A stretch of 64,000 bases of DNA from Megaustenia siamemsis (GCA_032433765.1 JAVIAB010000025.1:33334115-33398114); one strand, 5' to 3'. Shown: positions 33,975 to 45,442, numbered from the stretch's first letter. Made by a program: numbers and translations. The notes: generated by a model from the sequence alone, not told the origin.

Positions 33975-34320
33975 ACACTGTGCACCCGTTTAGTGGGCGT
34001 GGAAGCGTTGACTCAATAATTACGACAAAGCCTTTCGGCCCGACACATCCGTTTTTGGTATGGGTAGATTTTTTGCTTAACAGTTTTGCCCGGGTTGCGG
34101 ACATTTTGGTCTACTCTTTTCAACTTTCAGCTGGCAAGGGTCATCAAAGGCGCTCGAGGGCACGCGGAACTTCCTATTTTTCACCGTATCCGATAGGGCT
34201 AGACATCGAATCTTGCTACCCATGGACCGGAGGAGGGTAAAGCCACGAAGAAACCACGGATTCAAACCCGAAACCTTCCTTTCCAGAGACCGACGTCTTA
34301 CCTCTATACCAGCCAGTCCT
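33975..34320 (-). mobile_element. tRNA-derived SINE (family epsilon), best copy
   Basis: On the minus strand from about 34320 the head reads AGGACTGGCTGGTATAGAGG and, about 40 bases on, GGGTTTGAATCCGTGG: A-box-like and B-box-like RNA polymerase III signals at tRNA spacing. The body continues through CATGGGTAGCAAGATTCGATG to a tail near GGTGCACAGTGTTCGC. Copies with expansions are at 11660-12410, 16560-17098 and 61790-62670. Confidence 0.8.
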
Positions 34321-34496
34321 CGTCCAGTGGCAATATTCTCAGCAAAGATAGAAGAAATACTAGCGGTGTTTGTAGACGAAGATGAGTAGAACCGTTTAGG
34401 TGGAGGAATACGAATAAATATGCCTTCTTGTCTTTATTTGGTGAAAATGTACAACTGAAATAAATAAAAGAATAGGAAAGCCAGAAAGTAATTTTC

Positions 34497-34800
34497 TATC
34501 TATTATTTGACCTTTCGAGCCGTAGCCGGCCCATATGGCGTAGACCAAGATACTCATTCTCTTATCTGAATTTTTGTTCTAGCAGTTTTCAATTCTTTTA
34601 AAGATATTTTATCAAATCTCGCCATGTGTCTCTGTTCTGTGCAAGCAGCTCTATCTCATTGAGGGAGCCGAATCCTGCTGCGCTTGCCTCTCTCATCAAT
34701 GTTCTTCTCAGTGTCTCTCTGGGTCTTCCTCTTGTTTTCTTACCTGTTGTTTCCCATATGAGGGCTTGCTTTGCCCTCATTTTAAAGTAATTTTAATGAT
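34497..34800 (-). mobile_element. LINE 3' end (family C)
   Basis: Minus-strand frame MRAKQALIWETTGKKTRGRP, RETLRRTLMREASAAGFGSL, NEIELLAQNRDTWRDLIKYL is the intact end of the family C protein (stop at about 34598). Then come the 3' UTR and CGAAAGGTCAAATAATAGATAG-like tail at 34500. Confidence 0.85.
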
Positions 34801-34802
34801 AT

Positions 34803-35025
34803 GAAATATATACTAACATCAAAACAAATAACACAGGGCTAAAACTAAGAATAGCAAAATGTAATTATATCTTCTCAACATTCCTGTAGGGTACAGAAAC
34901 ATGGACATTAGATAAGAAAACAGAACAGAAAATTGAAGCATCTGAAATGTGGATTTATAGAAGAATAATAGGCAGACTTGGATGGAAAGAAAAGAAAACA
35001 AAACGATAAAGTATCAAAACAACTA
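34803..35025 (+). mobile_element. LINE fragment (family E)
   Basis: ACAGGGCTAAAACTAAGAAT, CATGGACATTAGATAAGAAA and TGGATTTATAGAAGAATAAT match 40380-40520. It is oriented opposite to the neighbouring family C end. Confidence 0.75.
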
Positions 35026-35820
35026 AAAATGAATTTGGTATCAATAAATTAGAAACTTCAAAAGTCATATAAATATTACGTTTTAAATCTTACAAAACAA
35101 TTATTAAATATTTTTAAATAGTTTATACCTATTTATTAAATACGAGTAAAACTTACTTAAATACATTTCTGATGTGTAACGAGCAAATTACATGAACTAT
35201 CAGCGAATGTACATGGTGTTATCTGTTCAGGATGATTTTGCATGTACTGATGTGCCGTCTGAGATATGGACACAACCAACTCTACATTTAACTGTGACAT
35301 ATCGACTATTTAAATATGTGAACCAAAAGTGCAGGTAGAGACTATTTGGAACGACTCCACTGTGGAAATTCATAGAAAACAAGCTATATTTAGCATATCT
35401 GTATTGCGCTTAGTCATCGATTCCTGGAAATATATATGATCGTAGATCGTGCATACTAGCACAGACTTTTTTTTTTTTATTCGGCCTAGCACTTTATTTA
35501 TATTTTTAAAACTACTTATTTCTTGGCGATGGCAGGTAGGACTATTTGTAGTAAGTACAGCGGAGACCTTTCCTAGAAGACAGAAAGGCACTGTATTTAG
35601 AGCTTTATTTCTGCCTTCTTTCGTTTCATAAAAATTATTTTGGTGAAACTTTTTGTTTGAGTTTTCAGATCAGTGTTCAACCGTGGCCTTTCTACTTTCC
35701 TGTTTAAGTGGAGGCCTCGTTTAGTCATATAAATTAAAGTTCGGAAGAGTAACGTCCCATTAGTAAAATTGCACTTTATTCAGTCCCATAATTGTAGAGA
35801 AAAGACCCGCGAGGGTGAAG
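35026..35820. other. Intergenic DNA, nothing recognised
   Basis: No exon, RNA gene or element identified. CGTTTAGTCATATAAATTAA at 35716 resembles AGTTTAGGGACATAAATTAA at 38110, the sequence just beyond the family D LINE, which hints at a diverged local repeat. Confidence 0.35.
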
Positions 35821-35821
35821 T

Positions 35822-35965
35822 CATAAGTAAAGAGCCCCATCACGCCAAGTAGCGTATAGGAAATATGGTGTTATTAAAAAAAAAAAGACCATCGGCACAT
35901 GATTGTTGGGGTAATGTGGTCGGTATTACGCCCGTGCCGCTTTACTTTCCAGAAAAAAAACCCGG
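35822..35965 (-). mobile_element. tRNA-derived SINE (family beta), 3' part
   Basis: CATCACGCCAAGTAGCGTAT, GGGGTAATGTGGTCGGTATT and CGTGCCGCTTTACTTTCC match the body of 59730-59989, inverted. The tRNA head is missing. Confidence 0.85.
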
Positions 35966-36130
35966 TGCCAATTTTAGCCTACGCCTTTAACCACAACCCT
36001 AAGCTCTAAATAATTTGTAATAATTGAGAACTGCTGTGGTTTTGTTACGACGCCAACCAAGGGGAGATTATTCGTTTTGTCTCTAACTAAACTAGGAATT
36101 TACACGTTTTTATATTACTATAGTAAAGTC

Positions 36131-38097
36131 TCTCTAAAACAGTTTGTGGAACGAAGCTAAGAACAAGAGAAGGGAAAAAGAGCACCCCGTGGTGGAACGA
36201 AACAATCATAGAAGCAATTAAAGAAAAGAAGAAACTGTTTAAAAATTGGAGGGAGAACAAGAACCAAGAAAAATATGAAAGATATGCCTTAGTTCGAAAA
36301 AGAGTTAAAATGCTGATCAAAGAAGCTAAGCAAAGGAATTGGACAGAATTCGGACAAAACATGAGCAGGGACTTCAAGACAGCCGCAAGAGATTTCTACA
36401 AAGCAGTAAAAGCCACAAGAGCGAGAAAAGAAAACCATGATCCTACTGAGCTGATAAATGACAAAGACGGACAACCAATATCAAATAACCAATGTATGCA
36501 ACAGAGATGGAAAGAATATTTGAAGACCTGTTAAACATACCAACTACCAACAAGACAACAAAAACCTCGCTAGAACTCACAAATACTGAACCCAACATCA
36601 TGAAAGAGGAAATAGAAGAAGTAATCAAGTATGCACCAAGAAATAAAGCACCGGGGATAGATAACATTCCAATAGAAATAATAGCAGCAGCGGGAGAAAC
36701 AGGAATGCAATGGCTGCACAGAATATTTAATGCAGCATGGCACCAACAACAAGCCCCAGAAGACTGGCAACAGGCAATCATCATACCAATATGGAAAAAG
36801 AAAGGTAGCAAAAGAGACTGCAATCAATATAGAGGTATATCTCTGCTCAGCCATGTAGGAAAGCTATACGCCAAAATCTTGGAAAAAAGACTGAGACCAA
36901 TAATAGAACTACAGTTAAGCGATTCTCAAATGGGGTTCCGAAAAAAAACAGAGGATGTACCGACGCACTATTCACACTAAAACAGCTTGCAGAAAAAACG
37001 ACAGAACACAACCAAAACTTATACATAGCCTTCATTGACCAGGAAAAAGCATTCGACAGAGTGAACAGAGAACAGCTGTGGGAGATGCTAACAACATACG
37101 GAATAAGCCAACATCTAACCAACATTATTAAAAGTCTCTACGCCAACAGCAGCTGCCGGGTCAGAACAGCAACAGGCTACACAGACCACTTCGAAGTTAG
37201 ATCAGGTGTAAGACAGGGGTGCGTACTATCCCCCCTACTGTTTATTACATACATGGACCATATATGCAAGCTAGCCAACCCATCAGAGACAGAGGAGATC
37301 AACGAGCTTCTATTTGCAGACGACCAGGCACTAATACATGAAACAATAGAAGACCTACAAGAACACTTAAACAAACTCAACATCTTAGGAACAAAATACA
37401 ACATGAAAATCAACATCAACAAAACAGAAGTCATGAATATCGCCAAAAATAAACAGAACATCAACATAACTATAGAAGGCAGACAACTAAAACAAGTAGA
37501 GGAATTCAAATACCTAGGAAGTCTAATGACAAACGACAATTCCCAAACAGCAGAGATAGAATCAAGATGCAACAAAGCTTGTCAAATCATCGGACAGTTA
37601 TCACCACTATTATCCAACAAGGAAATAACTCTGGAGGCAAAACGAGCACTGTACAATACAATCTTCATTTCAACGTTGTGCTACCAATGCCAGACCTGGA
37701 CTCTAGATGCAAGAACAATAGGAAAAATAACCTCTACAGAGATGAAATGTGTGAGACGAATGACAGGAAACAGTCTGAGAGATAAGATCAGAAATGAAGA
37801 ACTGAGAAAAAAGCTAAGAATAGCCCCAGCCATAGAATATATAAGGAAACAACAGATAAAATGGTTCGGCCACGTGACAAGGCAGAAAGAACAAAACACA
37901 ACACAACGAGCCTTCAGCAAACGTTGTGAGAACAACAGACCCAAGGGTCGACCACGAAAAAGATGGATCGATGGAATATTAGAAGCACTAGGAAACATAA
38001 CAGCAGCAGAGGCGAACAGAAGAGCAAAAGACCTCAAATTATATCTCCCCTCGACGCTGAAAGGCAGCTGAGGAAGGAAAGAAGAAGAAGAAGAAGA
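36131..38097 (+). mobile_element. LINE (family D), 2-kb copy with target duplication
   Basis: Insertion of about 1.97 kb flanked by the 11-bp ATAGTAAAGTC at 36120-36130 and 38098-38108. Order: basic coiled N-terminal linker (36160-36540), fingers (NKAPGIDNIPIEII, QWLHRIFNAAW, IIPIWKKKGSKRDCNQYRGI, SQMGFRK), a one-base frameshift in an A-run at about 36942-36950, then palm with [27 protein letters not shown] and catalytic ELLFADDQALI. The C-terminal part has KYLGSLMTNDN, CYQCQTWTLDAR, IKWFGHVTRQKEQ and RPKGRPRKRWIDGIL. It ends in (GAA)n-type tail. The endonuclease is absent (5' truncation). Confidence 0.93.
37061..38071 (+). pseudogene. Reverse transcriptase ORF of the family D LINE
   Basis: 336 uninterrupted codons, the longest convincing coding frame in the window apart from repeat artefacts. 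It covers reverse transcriptase from just after the first catalytic Asp region (the upstream FIDQEKAFDRV lies in the same frame before this Met) to the end of the LINE protein. The second catalytic pair is FADD. The ORF is a truncated retroelement protein, in frame with 36960-37060 but out of frame with 36492-36945 because of one shift. Confidence 0.85.
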
Positions 38098-38184
38098 ATA
38101 GTAAAGTCCTAGTTTAGGGACATAAATTAAAGTGATCTTACTTTAGTTGGCGCCACAACAAAATTAGAGTGATTCTGAAATACT

Positions 38185-39960
38185 AAAAATCATCTCTGTT
38201 GAGTTATTTGCGGGTCATCATCATTGCACACCGAACATGTCCATAGGTGCTCAGATCCCCTCCTCAGCAAGTCCCGCAGTGTCCAGCGACTGACGACTCC
38301 AGTTCTATGAGGGTTGATAAGTCTTCTTACACGGCCACCAAGTTTCTCGTTTCTGGCTGTGCCCATCTTAACTCCCATCTCTTTCATCCGAAGGAGTGAC
38401 GTGTAATCGTGTTTATCGAAGTCATGTATCCTTCCCACTTCCCGTAGGGTATTGATTATGTCCGCCTGATTCATTGGTTGACCGTCCTCAACGACAGCGC
38501 AGCTAGCCAACCTGTCCGCTCTTTCATTTCCCGTACCCTCGCATGTCCAGGGACGTAGACAAAGGTGACCTTACGTATTTTTGACTTCTGCAATGGCTCT
38601 ACCCATTGCTGCGTACAGATGCCGCCACACTTTTCTTATCATGCTTATCGACTTAGTATACATAGAATGCAGGCGTGGGTGTAATCTTGTAACTCTAACC
38701 AGATGAATGCCTTGGTCACTGCCATCACCTCCATCGTCATGCTACTCGTGGTCATAACGTATGCACCACAGTCTTCCTTAACTATTCTGCCTGCCGAGCA
38801 TGCTATAAATGCCAATGCACTCCTTTGGTGTCGTATTATGGATCCGTCTATATAGGTGACTGCATCTTTATCATCGGTGTTATCTCAGATGAGATCGTTG
38901 ACCTCCGCATTGACCACGGCTGAGTTCTGTTCCCTACATTTCCTGTCGAGTGTGACAATACACGATAATGTCCCCTGAATGACGTAGGCACCGGTATACA
39001 CACCTTGCTGGCATTTATATTGGTAAGCCCACAGACCTGTTTGATGACATCTTTTGCTGGACCCGCCCTTGATGTTCCTCTTTTTAGCCTGGCACCTTTC
39101 CCTGTGTTGAGCTAGTGGTGCAGTGGATGCTCTTTATCTGCACTCATATCCAGGTATGCTCGTACCCTCAAGATCTTTATCATGTCCTCTATGGTTGGAA
39201 AGTCAAGAAGATACTTCACTGCTACACAGAGGGTGTCCCTCGTACACGCCCAAGATAATGCGCATGGCCTCATTCAGTATTTTCTCCAGCCTGTCAATTT
39301 GAGTTGTACTGACATTAAGAATTTATCAGGGCATACTTGATTGGTGCGAGGACTAATCCCTGGAACAGAAGGGTAAGTATCCTCTGCTCGATGTTGGCAG
39401 CTGCCATGACCTTCAGTGCGGCTAATCCTTCGCGGGATTTTGTTATCACATGGTCAACGTGGTCCCGAAAACTAAGGCTGCGATCAAACTTAACTCCGAG
39501 GTACGTCATCACCCTGTCTCTGGTCACCTCATCAGCTCCCATTCGTACTACCGGTGTTTCCGTGATAACGATATGATTGTTAAGGGAGAACCATGCAACT
39601 GATGCTTTATTAAGATTAACTAATGCACCTGATATTCCATACCAGGAAGAGATGCGATCGAGTTCGTCTTGTTGAGGCCATCTCACTTCTGTCTCTTCCT
39701 TATCGATATCACCAGCAAAAGTCATAGTTCTTCCCCTCCCATCCAGCTGTTGGGCCGTGATCGTTATTGTGTACACGTTAAATAGAACTGGTGACAATAG
39801 TGAGCCTTGTGGCAGCCATAGACAAATGGATGTTGGCTCGGAAGACCAACTTACACATCTGAGTATCACCTTTCCTCGGAACCAGTGCCATAGCAATCCA
39901 TATAATGAAGAAAGGGGTGCACCACCAGTTTGGGGAGCATGTGCATGAGGTATTCAAATG
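38185..39960 (-). mobile_element. LINE (family F) with reverse transcriptase and RNase H
   Basis: A decayed minus-strand copy. Near 39780 it has CLWLPQGSLLSPVLFNVYT, the conserved palm block, and shortly after TFAGDI where a functional enzyme has YADD/FADD, so the catalytic Asp pair is lost. Then YLGVKFDRSLSFRDHV. Further on (38850-38500) VTYIDGSIIRHQRSALAF and NERADRLASCAVVEDGQPM mark an RNase H domain. It closes with WTCSVCNDDDPQITQQR (38190). Having RNase H puts it nearer I/jockey-type elements than RTE. Confidence 0.88.
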
Positions 39961-40204
39961 ATACTCTATGTATCCTCCAGATCTATAGCAGCAGCACATG
40001 TCTCATCTCGTCTGTGGAAGCCTTCGAAGACGTCATGGCCGAAGACTACCGCATTGGGCCATGTCTCTTTGCCTTATTTGTTACATTTATTGGGTGCCAG
40101 AGTTAAAACTAGCCTAAACATTGTATTGGATAACTGCGTTAAGTCTAGCCTAAAATGAACATTTAAAATGTTATCCATTATATTAATTAATAAATTATCC
40201 ACAA
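39961..40204. other. Possible LINE 5' remnant, unassigned
   Basis: Minus-strand codons upstream of 39960 may continue the family F element (GHDVFEGFHRRDETCAAAI in one frame), but stops are frequent and the boundary is not visible. Confidence 0.3.
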
Positions 40205-40830
40205 TCCACAGTTGAAAGAACACATCTGGAGACAGTCCAGAGCTACAACTACCTTGGACATACTATAACCAATGATGGAAAATGTAAAATTGAAATAAAC
40301 AAAAGAATAGGTATGGCAAAAAGCAATTTTAATGCCACGAAAAATATACTAACAAGAAAACAAGTAACAGTAGGGCTGAAACTAAGAATATTATAATGTT
40401 ACATCTTCTCAATATTCATGTATGGTGCAGAAACATGGACATTAGACAAGAAAACAGAATAGAAAATTGAAGCCTTTGAAATGTGGATTTATAGAAGAAT
40501 AGGTAGAATTGGATGGAAAGAAAAGAAAACAAACGATGAAGTTTTAAAACAACTAAAAATAAAAAGAGAACTACTAAATACAATTAAGACAAGACAAATG
40601 ACATTTTGGGGGCACGTTAAAAGACACAGCAGCCTACTAAAAGTAATATTGGAAGGGAAAATACAAGGTAAAAGAGGCAGAGGCAGACCAAGACTAACAT
40701 GGACGAGTAACATCAAAAGATGGACAAGTCAATCTATGACAACCTGCACCATTAAAGCAAGAAACAGAGTAGAATGGCGATCCATGGTAGCCAACCTTCG
40801 TTGCGGAGACGGCACTAGATGATGATGAAT
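40205..40830 (+). mobile_element. LINE (family E), 3' part
   Basis: Starts in YNYLGHTITNDGKCKIEINK-like codons (frame with stops), then a 113-codon frame (40481-40822): MWIYRRIGRIGWKEKKTNDE, LKIKRELLNTIKTRQMTFWG, VKRHSSLLKVILEGKIQGKR and MVANLRCGDGTR. Ends TAGATGATGATGAATAA. Confidence 0.88.
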
Positions 40831-40904
40831 AAATTATATTATCATAACAAAATCACCAGTGACTTAAAATTAAAATATGTTATCTTTTTACACATTAATT
40901 TATA

Positions 40905-41420
40905 TAGGAGACGTACTGTAGGGCCTTTGGCATCTTGACAGACAGTTTATAGCAAGCAATTGTGATAAGTCTTTAGTTTGGTAAAATATTAGTCTATTTT
41001 TTTTTATAATATGCTGCTTTGCTGAACAGCTTCTCTTGTGGCTGAATCTGTCAAAATCAGATAGACAGATTCGACCGCAGAATGATATGGTGCTTGGCCT
41101 CGTCTCCTTTCGCCTGCACTTTTTGTCTTCTGAATTTAATATCAACGATGCTTCAAAATTTGCTGTGCCGTTTTTTTTAATTTTTGTTCTCCATGTGCCA
41201 CGATCTGCAGTCAGATCTACCAAGTTTCTTTAACTGATAGAGAATAAACTTAAGAAAGCCCTGCAAATACCCTTATATCTCAGCATTGGTATGCCCTTCG
41301 ATCTCTTTCCGCGCCTAAGTTCACAATACAATATTTGTTTGAGAAAATGATCATTTGCCATTCTTTTTACATGACCTACCCACCTTAGTCTACAATTCCT
41401 AAGTGTTGTCATGATAGATG
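40905..41420 (-). mobile_element. LINE C-terminal fragment (family J) with zinc-finger-like end
   Basis: Minus-strand frames: LRWVGHVKRMANDHFLKQIL, ELRRGKRSKGIPMLRYKG, then a shift to ADRGTWRTKIKKNG, CRRKETRPSTISFCGRICLS and DFDRFSHKRSC. A C-x-x-x-C...H-x-x-x-C tail after the GH-RM block is typical of a group of LINEs. Nested in nothing; 5'-truncated. Confidence 0.75.
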
Positions 41421-41504
41421 GGAGTTTGGCTCGTTGAAAGACATTAGAGTTGGTTACTTTTTCCTGCCATTTGATGTTAATGAACGTCTTTCGAACAGAT
41501 GAAA

Positions 41505-41880
41505 CAAAAGTAATCTTGGAGGGGAAAATACAAGGTAAGAGAGGCAGAGGCAGACCAAGACTGGCAAATTAGAAGTAAAGTAAAGTAAGAGACTTGAACC
41601 GGCGTCTTAGCACGCGAGTTTACACCCATATGTGCTCGGCCGCCTATCCAGAAATGTTCGGAGATTTCTGGACAGTGTCGCCTCAAGCATCGAAACTTAG
41701 ATGCGAGGCAACATTCCTCACCAAGACTGGCATTGATGATTGACGAGTAACATCAAAAGATGGATAAGTCAGCCTATGACAACCTGCACTATCAAGGCAA
41801 AAGACAGAGTAGAATGGCGCTCCCTGGTAGTCAACTTAAGTCAACCTTCGTTGCAGAGATGGCACTCGATGATGATGATA
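41505..41880 (+). mobile_element. LINE 3' end (family E) interrupted by a SINE
   Basis: AGTAATCTTGGAGGGGAAAA, GGTAAGAGAGGCAGAGGCAG up to 41566, then a 153-bp SINE, then ACGAGTAACATCAAAAGATG and the TCGATGATGATGATAATG end. The two halves are one family E tail. Confidence 0.85.
41567..41719. mobile_element. SINE (family zeta) with 13-bp target duplication
   Basis: ACCAAGACTGGCA occurs at 41554-41566 and again at 41720-41732, bounding the insert. The insert has AGTAAAGTAAAGTAAGAG at its left and the family blocks TTAGCACGCGAGTTTACACC and CTCAAGCATCGAAACTTAG. The AGTAAAG repeat is probably its 3' tail inverted. Confidence 0.85.
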
Positions 41881-42383
41881 ATGATCTCTCGAGCACATGG
41901 AAGCGGTCTAAACTGTTTCCCAGGAAAAAATAACATTACACATATAAAACACATTTCATTATAAATAAATAAATATTTAAAAAAAAGAAATAAAATACAA
42001 TAAATAACAAAAAGAGCGAAACTCTCTAACACTGTTGTTGATATTTCGTTTAGCCAGAACAGGAAGGAAGTAGATTGTGGACACCAGCTTCAGGGTTTGT
42101 TTGCGGTTGGTTGTTGTATTGTTGTGGCTTGTAGTAAACACTTCACTGATGATATTACAAATGATTATTATACATTATATACACTTGGACTTGCATATTC
42201 CTTTATATCTTTGTGTGGCAGGTTACTGAACGGAGGCAGTTCCAGAATGTATTGTCAGTTTAGTTTTTTTAATTCAAATAATCAAAGTTCAACTGTTTTG
42301 TTCGTTCAATTCTTCAATGTTGTGGTACTGACGACAGTGACTCAGAGTGTACACTACACTGTACACCGAACGGCACTGTTGTT
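41881..42383. other. AT-rich DNA before the 39/42-bp array
   Basis: No gene recognised. The last 60 bases (GTACACTACACTGTACACCG) already resemble the repeat unit that follows, so the array grades in here. Confidence 0.4.
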
Positions 42384-43470
42384 GTGAAGCAACTTGTACA
42401 CTGTGTACACCGAACTGTACTGAGTGTTGTTGTGGAGCTACTTGTACTTGTACAGTGTACACCGAACTGTACTGAGTGTTGTTGTGGAGCTACTTCTGGT
42501 CTTCTACTTGTACAGTGTACACCGAACTGGACTGAGTGTTGTTGTGGAGCTACTTGTACAGTGTACACCGAACTGCACTGTTGTGGAGCTACTTGTACAG
42601 TGTACACCGAACTGCACTGTTGTGGAGCTACTTGTACAGTGTACACCGAACTGCACTGTTGTGGAGCTACTTGTACAGTGTACACCGAACTGCACTGTTG
42701 TTGTGGAGCTACTTGTACAGTGTACACCGAACTGCACTGTTGTGGAGCTACTTGTACAGTGTACACCGAACTGCACTGTTGTGGAGCTACTTGTACAGTG
42801 TACACCGAACTGCACTGTTGTGGAGCTACTTGTACAGTGTACACTGAACTGCACGGTTGTGGAGCTACTTGTACAGTGTACACTGAACTGCACTGTTGTT
42901 GTGGAGCTACTTGTACAGTGTACACCGAACTGCACTGTTGTGGAGCTACTTGTACAGTGTACACCGAACTGCACTGTGTGGAGCTACTTGTACAGTGTAC
43001 ACCGAACTGCACTGTTGTGGAGCTACTTGTACAGTGTACACCGAACTGCACTGTTGTGGAGCTACTTGTACAGTGTACACTGAACTGCACGGTTGTGGAG
43101 CTACTTGTACAGTGTACACTGAACTGCACTGTTGTTGTGGAGCTACTTGTACAGTGTACACCGAACTGCACTGTTGTGGAGCTACTTATACAGTGTACAC
43201 CGAACTGCACTGTTGTCATGGAGCTACTTGTACAGTGTACACTGAACTGCACTGTTGTCGTGGAGCTACTTGTACAGTGTACACTGAACTGCACTGTTGT
43301 TGTGGAGCTACTTGTACAGTGTACACCGAACTGCACTGTTGTGGAGCTACTTGTACAGTGTACACCCAAATGCACTGTTGTGGAGCTACTTGTACAGTGT
43401 ACACTGAACTGTACAGTCACTGTTGGTGTGGAATTACTTGTACAATGTACACCGAACTGACCTGTTGTAA
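42384..43470. repeat. 39/42-bp minisatellite, about 26 copies
   Basis: Units of CTGTTGTGGAGCTACTTGTA, CAGTGTACACCGAACTGCA, with some units longer by TTG. Because 39 and 42 are multiples of 3, long frames stay open on both strands (387 codons minus, 358 codons plus). No start context, no non-repeat coding flank and mirrored openness on both strands argue that these are repeat translations. The unit holds TGTACAGTGTACA, a near-palindrome that could form hairpins. Confidence 0.95.
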
Positions 43471-43501
43471 TTCTCAATTCTATAATTGATTATTGTATTG
43501 A

Positions 43502-43922
43502 TGCTCATGTCTTAACATATGGATGCTAGTCAAGGACATTAGGATAACAAACAAGAAAATCACTGCGGTCTGTAGAAATGTGGTTTTACAGAAGAATGTT
43601 GAGAATGCCATGAACAGCTAAGAAGAGTAATGAAAACGTTCTGAAAGAGGCCAAAGCAAAAAAGAACTAATTTCCAATATTAGGAAGCAACAATCATCAT
43701 TTTTTAGCCATGTAATGAGAAGAGAACAACTGGAATATATTGTAACAACTGGGAAAATTGAGGGACGAAGAGATAGAGGAAGCAAAGAGAAAAAATACCA
43801 GACAGCTTAAGAGAATGGCTTGGCAGAAGGTCAACAACAGAAATGATAAATAACTGTGGAGATCAAAAGTTGTGGAGAGACATGATCACCTACGCCAGCA
43901 GGCCTGGTACTTGATGTTGATG
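43502..43922 (+). mobile_element. LINE 3' fragment (family B1)
   Basis: CATATGGATGCTAGTCAAGG, GAAGAATGTTGAGAATGCCA, GAGAAGAGAACAACTGGAAT and end CAGGCCTGGTACTTGATG match 23870-24270 with extra frameshifts. Confidence 0.85.
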
Positions 43923-44091
43923 ATGAACCTATTGTCAAGTTTATTCAACATAACATAGAATGCCTGGTACTTTACTAAGGATAAAGTTTAGTTGTTGTTA
44001 TGATCGTCTCCTTGTATCACTCTGATTGTCACTGACTCAGTTGACAGGTACTAATGACACTTGAACAATTTCATTGATTTTTTTCTACGTT

Positions 44092-44395
44092 TGCCAGCTT
44101 TTACCTCTGATGAAGTCCCTAGAGACTAGGAACAGAATTTTACATGTTAATCCATTTTTCCTGGCAGCCGTGTGCACAGGGGTCCCTCGCCGCACAGGCA
44201 GATAACTACGACTTCGGAGGTACTCATTTTTTTTCCGTCGATGAGTAATTGACGTTTCAAGCCGGGCCTCACTGCTGAGACCAGGGGTGGTTGCCGCAGA
44301 GAGAAATCATAAATAAAAATCCCAACCAACCAGGATTTGACCCCATAACCTCTCTGTCTCAAGGCTGACGTCTTGCCTCAAGACCAACCAGTCCC
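44092..44395 (-). mobile_element. tRNA-related SINE (family gamma), full copy
   Basis: Read on the minus strand: head GGGGACTGGTTGGTCTTGAG with GGGGTCAAATCCTGG about 50 bases later (B-box-like), body GGCTTGAAACGTCAATTACT and GAGTACCTCCGAAG, and 3' end CTAGTCTCTAGGGACTTCAT, CAGAGGTAAAAGC. The copy at 50962-51222 is highly similar. Confidence 0.8.
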
Positions 44396-44740
44396 CTGTT
44401 TCACAGATTTAATTGAGCAAAGCTAGTAAATAATATTTGGCGATTGAAATTCAATATTGCAGGACTGAAAAATGATTATTTATTTTAATCATTTATGAAA
44501 ACAAGAAAATTATTACAATTTATATAATTAAATTATCAAGCAGACTGAGATTCAATCGCATTCAATTCAGTTATTTTTACGATGATTATTCGGTTTGAGT
44601 TCATATACCGATTCAGAGAAGCCTAGTGGTGCAGTCTCTTTAATTTTCAGGTGAACAAGTTCAATAGTTAGTACACCAATACGTTGTATGGGATATGACA
44701 TCATATGGGTATGCAAAAAAAAAAAAGGCTCAATTTTAAA
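44396..44740. other. AT-rich DNA, nothing recognised
   Basis: No exon or repeat family identified between the gamma SINE and the piggyBac element. Confidence 0.4.
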
Positions 44741-44744
44741 TTAA

Positions 44745-45442
44745 CCCTACCAGGCCTGTGGCCCTGAACCTAACTGTCCCATATACCTGGGCTCCTGAGC
44801 ATTAAAGAGAAAAAAAACCAACATTATATAGACAAGTGTTAGTTACATGCAAACAAGTGGTTAGAATAAGATGGAACTTGTGTAGAAAATAGGTCTACGT
44901 TTAATCTAGCACCAATATTCCGCCTTTGTGTGCCAAACCACCCAGCAGGATGAGCCTTGTTTCACACAGAGGTGTGAACTTTCACCCCCATCAGTTATTT
45001 GAGTGACACGCCCCCTTTCTCTTACTATCGATCTAGCTCTAGATCTATAAGGTTGAAGATTCTCCTCATCACTTGAGCTCTCACTGTCTGTGTCACTTGA
45101 ACTGGAAATGTATTTTTTATGAAAATCTGACTCTACAAAGTCTGAATCAACCAAAGTATGGAAAGCCTTATATCGCTTTCCTGTTGAAGTGTTTGGTTCA
45201 TCAGCTGCTTGCTTCATTGTCAATTTTCATAATTTTATCACATCAAACCACACAAAATCAATTCAAACACACGGGGGTGGACATTTGCAATGGCTAACCT
45301 TGAGGTTTGACCACGATTGGTTGGTTATTTTTAGTTTGTGACGCATTTTTTCACATACTAGGCAAAGTGCAGAAAATTAGGGACAGCGGCATAGTGGCAG
45401 ATTCGGAAATTACCGAAAACTAGGTACAGCGGTCTGGTAGGG
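44745..45442 (-). mobile_element. Internally deleted piggyBac-like transposon
   Basis: 698 bp between TTAA at 44741-44744 and 45443-45446. Left end CCCTACCAGGCC and right end, inverted, CCCTACCAGACC agree at 11 of the first 12 bases. A C-rich terminus next to TTAA is the piggyBac signature. Inside, the minus-strand start of a transposase (44906-45217) begins about 220 bp from the right end; the catalytic middle is gone. A few flanking GGGACAGCGG / CTGTCCC blocks may be sub-terminal inverted repeats. Confidence 0.85.
44906..45217 (-). pseudogene. N-terminal piece of piggyBac transposase
   Basis: ATG at 45217 starts MKQAADEPNTSTGKRYKAFH, followed by DSDFVESDFHKKYISSSSDT, DSESSSDEE and a basic YRSRARSIVRERGR. 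About 104 codons. An acidic/serine-rich leader is typical of piggyBac transposases. The DDE/D catalytic part is missing and the frame ends in unrelated codons, as expected for an internal deletion. Confidence 0.6.

Noticed and set aside
42314..43489. Long frames of up to 387 codons on both strands (VQCTPNCTVVELL and GVHCTSSSTTVQF repeats)
   Set aside because: A 39/42-bp array keeps several frames on both strands open at once. No unique coding flank, start context or splice signals.
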